Source: Colius striatus (lineage: Eukaryota; Chordata; Aves; Coliiformes; Coliidae). Taken from it: a DNA stretch of 64,000 nt. The position numbers and the translations under genes are program-made. The notes under the pieces are model-generated. The model was not told the origin of the DNA, searched no databases, and saw nothing but the letters and a program-made list of their open reading frames with translations. Positions 61,601-64,000 of this stretch are shown in pieces. Numbering within the stretch: the stretch's first letter is position 1; the number at the start of each line of letters is the position of its first letter. The stretch lies in NCBI RefSeq assembly GCF_028858725.1, contig NC_084790.1:33149031-33213030 (forward strand), given 5' to 3'.

Positions 61601-64000
61601 GGAATGTTATGTTGTTTCCAGATGAACATCCCTGTGTTGACTAGGCAGGAAGAGAGGTATTTATGCTTGTGGCTTTTTTCCTGTGGAAAACTAGAGGTGC
61701 TAGTTATCTATATTTTCACTGGATTTTCTCCTGCTCCTTTTTTAAACGGAGTACTGAGATTCTTTCTAAACATCTGATGTCCTTGGCATGCTAGACCTTT
61801 TTGCCATAAACTGGATTCTGCAATGAAAATACCCACATTTTAAAAAGGAAATGTTGCCAAAGTTAGGTAATGATGTTATCTTTCTTTTTCCTGTTTTCAG
61901 TGATACTGTCTTCCTTCTTCACCCTTTTCTGCCATTTATTTCTCATTCTAAGTCATCAGACAACTGTGTTTGCCATATTAGATTTGTGTTGCTCAACTGG
62001 TCTGTGATGGTCTGGTGTAAGTTTTAGACATCATTGATACCATTAACCCTTTCTTAATCTAATAAAAATGAGAGAGTAACTATAAGAAAGTAGACTCATG
62101 GAAGCCTGCCTCTCAGTGAATGTCCCAACATAAGGAGAGAGAAACGACAGTGGTGTTTCCCCACAAAATGATTTCTCCTTGTGTGAGTATAAGTCAGTCC
62201 CTTTTTAATTTTGCAGGTACCACTAGAGATGCCCATTAGCTGCCCATATGTAAGTACAAATGTTTCTCTACACATGAAAGACAACAGGATGTGGTGAGGA
62301 GACAAACTTCAGTTTGGCAAGCGTGTGGAAACTGCACAAGCTCCTGAACGCTGCTCTGGTTTTCTGAGAGTTGGATGTTGTTTTAGAGGCAATAGAGCTC
62401 ATTTAGGCCACATTGTCATCATGAGGACATGAACAGATCCCTGCCATGAAGGCACATAAGAGTTAGAAACCATCTGTGTTGAGTGCAAAGGACCTCAAAA
62501 GTTGTGGAGAGTTATCAGTTCACTGTGGTTTTGACCTGAAAAATGCTATAGAACTATGGGGAAATAGCCAGCAAAACTCTGTGCTGTCAACTAGGGAAAG
62601 AGAGCATTTTTACAGATTTCTCAGGTCCCTTCTTCAAGAAGATTGTTTCAATGTGCATAAATTGAATTTGAAAGAATTTAAAGGGGTAATTGTAGCAAAA
62701 TGAGACAGTTTGGCTGACTGCAAATCTGCTTCTTGCCTTTTCTGTTTGTTACTAGGAGTCAAGATTGTTTTTGTTTTTGACAATATTGATTTTTTGTTTT
62801 GGTTTGGTTTTTTTTTGTTTTGGGAAAGTTGTCTTCCTGCTTGTCTGGTAAACACATAGTTCCTCCCACCTCAGGCTTTCAAAAAAACTTGAAGAGTACT
62901 CAAAACAGACATTCATCTTGCCTGATTCTGATCCCTTGGAAACTTATTCTCCAATGCAAGCTGTAGAAAATTTGTGAGTTTTTTAATTTAGATTTTTTTT
63001 TTTTAAATTAAGGAAGCAGAATTGTTCTCCAAATGGGACCTGAGATTTTCTTAAAAATTCACAGTAACTGTGACACCAGTTGCAGACAGCTGAAGACTGT
63101 TGTGTTAGAGTGCCAGACAAGATGAATATGTTCCACAATCACACAGACTAGTCTCCCCACTTGCACTGAAAGGCCCTACCAGAACATTTTACTTATGAGA
63201 AAGGGACAAGAATTTAGTCACTTCTGCAGAGGCTAAGTTCAGGACTGAACTTAGCTTTTCTAGTTTACTTTCCTTGCTGCCAGCCCCATGGGACTAGATT
63301 TCTACTTAGAAGTACAAGATTTTCACAGCTGACCTCCTCTTATTTCTGCAGCTCCACAGTTCAATCACCTTTTCTACTTCTGGACTCTGTGCACCAGGAG
63401 AAGGTGGCTAGTCTAGTCTGAGTGTAGCCACACTGATGCATACAGCTCCTGTTGTTACAAAGCCAAAGGGAAGGTGGAGGACAGTACTTTGTGTGGCTTC
63501 TGGAGATACCTGCCAGAGCACAAAAAGGAGAGGAAACGAAAGGCCTATTTTGAGAGGGAGGTAAAGCACCAGTCCTTTTTGCAGCAAGGACAAGTCCTCT
63601 CTTAGTGGAAAAAACAGAAGAGCCCTTGTGCTCAGAACTTCCAAAGACAGCTACAACCTGCCAAGGGAGAAGAGATGAGAAAGCTCTGGTCATCCCAAGC
63701 AGTACTGTGTATCTTAGTTCTGTGACTTGGAAAGGAGGCTTTGTTCCCTCCAAGCATTAGTTATCCTTGAGTGCGTTGAATAACAAGGAGATTACACAGC
63801 CAGGATGAGATGCTATGGAAAATGTCTGGAGTTTAACTTGTAAATCATTGAGAAGAACTGGGTGGGACAGAGCAATGAGACACTGGGAGAAGTGTTGTGC
63901 ATTTATGACAGACAAGGAAAAATAAGAGTCTCTCTGCTCCTGCCAGTTGGGAACCTCCCTTGGCACACTGAGCCTGGGGATAGCTTATTTGACTTGCAGC
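58666..64000. other. Right-hand intergenic DNA, nothing recognised
   Basis: AT-rich sequence with T and A runs near 59290, 59760 and 62990. In mammals RNF38 lies beyond GNE, and I looked on the minus strand for its conserved C-terminal RING exon without success. Part of this stretch could be a distal 3'UTR of such a gene, but nothing shows it. Confidence 0.4.

Noticed and set aside
62476..62703. 75-codon plus-strand open frame with mixed, gene-like composition
   Set aside because: No splice sites in useful positions and no family recognised; frames of this length are expected by chance in the region.

Overview
The window is bird nuclear DNA. Evidence for this is split vertebrate exons with GT-AG introns, many CR1 LINE fragments ending in the avian-type 3' tail (ATTCTATGATTCTATG), and endogenous-retrovirus LTRs of types abundant in birds. 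CR1 fragments listed here add up to about 10 kb, roughly one sixth of the window. That is high for a bird and would fit a CR1-rich lineage such as woodpeckers and relatives, but this is only inference.

Layout. Positions 1-1920 hold the end of a plus-strand gene: the last coding exon and 3'UTR of CLTA (clathrin light chain A). Positions 1921 to about 8470 are the intergenic space between two convergent genes and carry two LTRs and one old CR1 fragment. From about 8.5 kb to 49.2 kb the minus strand carries the complete GNE gene (UDP-GlcNAc 2-epimerase / ManNAc kinase), the bifunctional enzyme that starts sialic acid synthesis. I located all twelve coding exons. They splice in frame to 754 residues (long form) or 722 residues (short form, start at 34195). 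The short form has the same length as human GNE isoform 1, and catalytic, zinc-binding and feedback residues fall at the expected numbers. The first coding exon of the long form is only 17 codons and sits in a CpG island at 48.5-49.3 kb. A second CpG island at 39.65-40.48 kb is the likely promoter and non-coding first exon of the short form. From 49.3 kb to the right edge I find no gene: only an LTR, an old CR1, a rearranged CR1 and unique-looking non-coding DNA.

CLTA-GNE tail-to-tail order is the same as in mammals, which supports both calls. The two genes do not work together biochemically.

The accessory layer is made of retroelements. The most informative are two CR1 insertions with inverted 5' parts (twin-priming structure), two CR1-into-CR1 nestings (one with a 6-bp duplication), two LTRs with clean 5-bp target duplications, and two CR1 copies that share the same damage to the reverse transcriptase catalytic motif. 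I found no evidence of an undescribed multi-gene system, CRISPR, operon or RNA gene.
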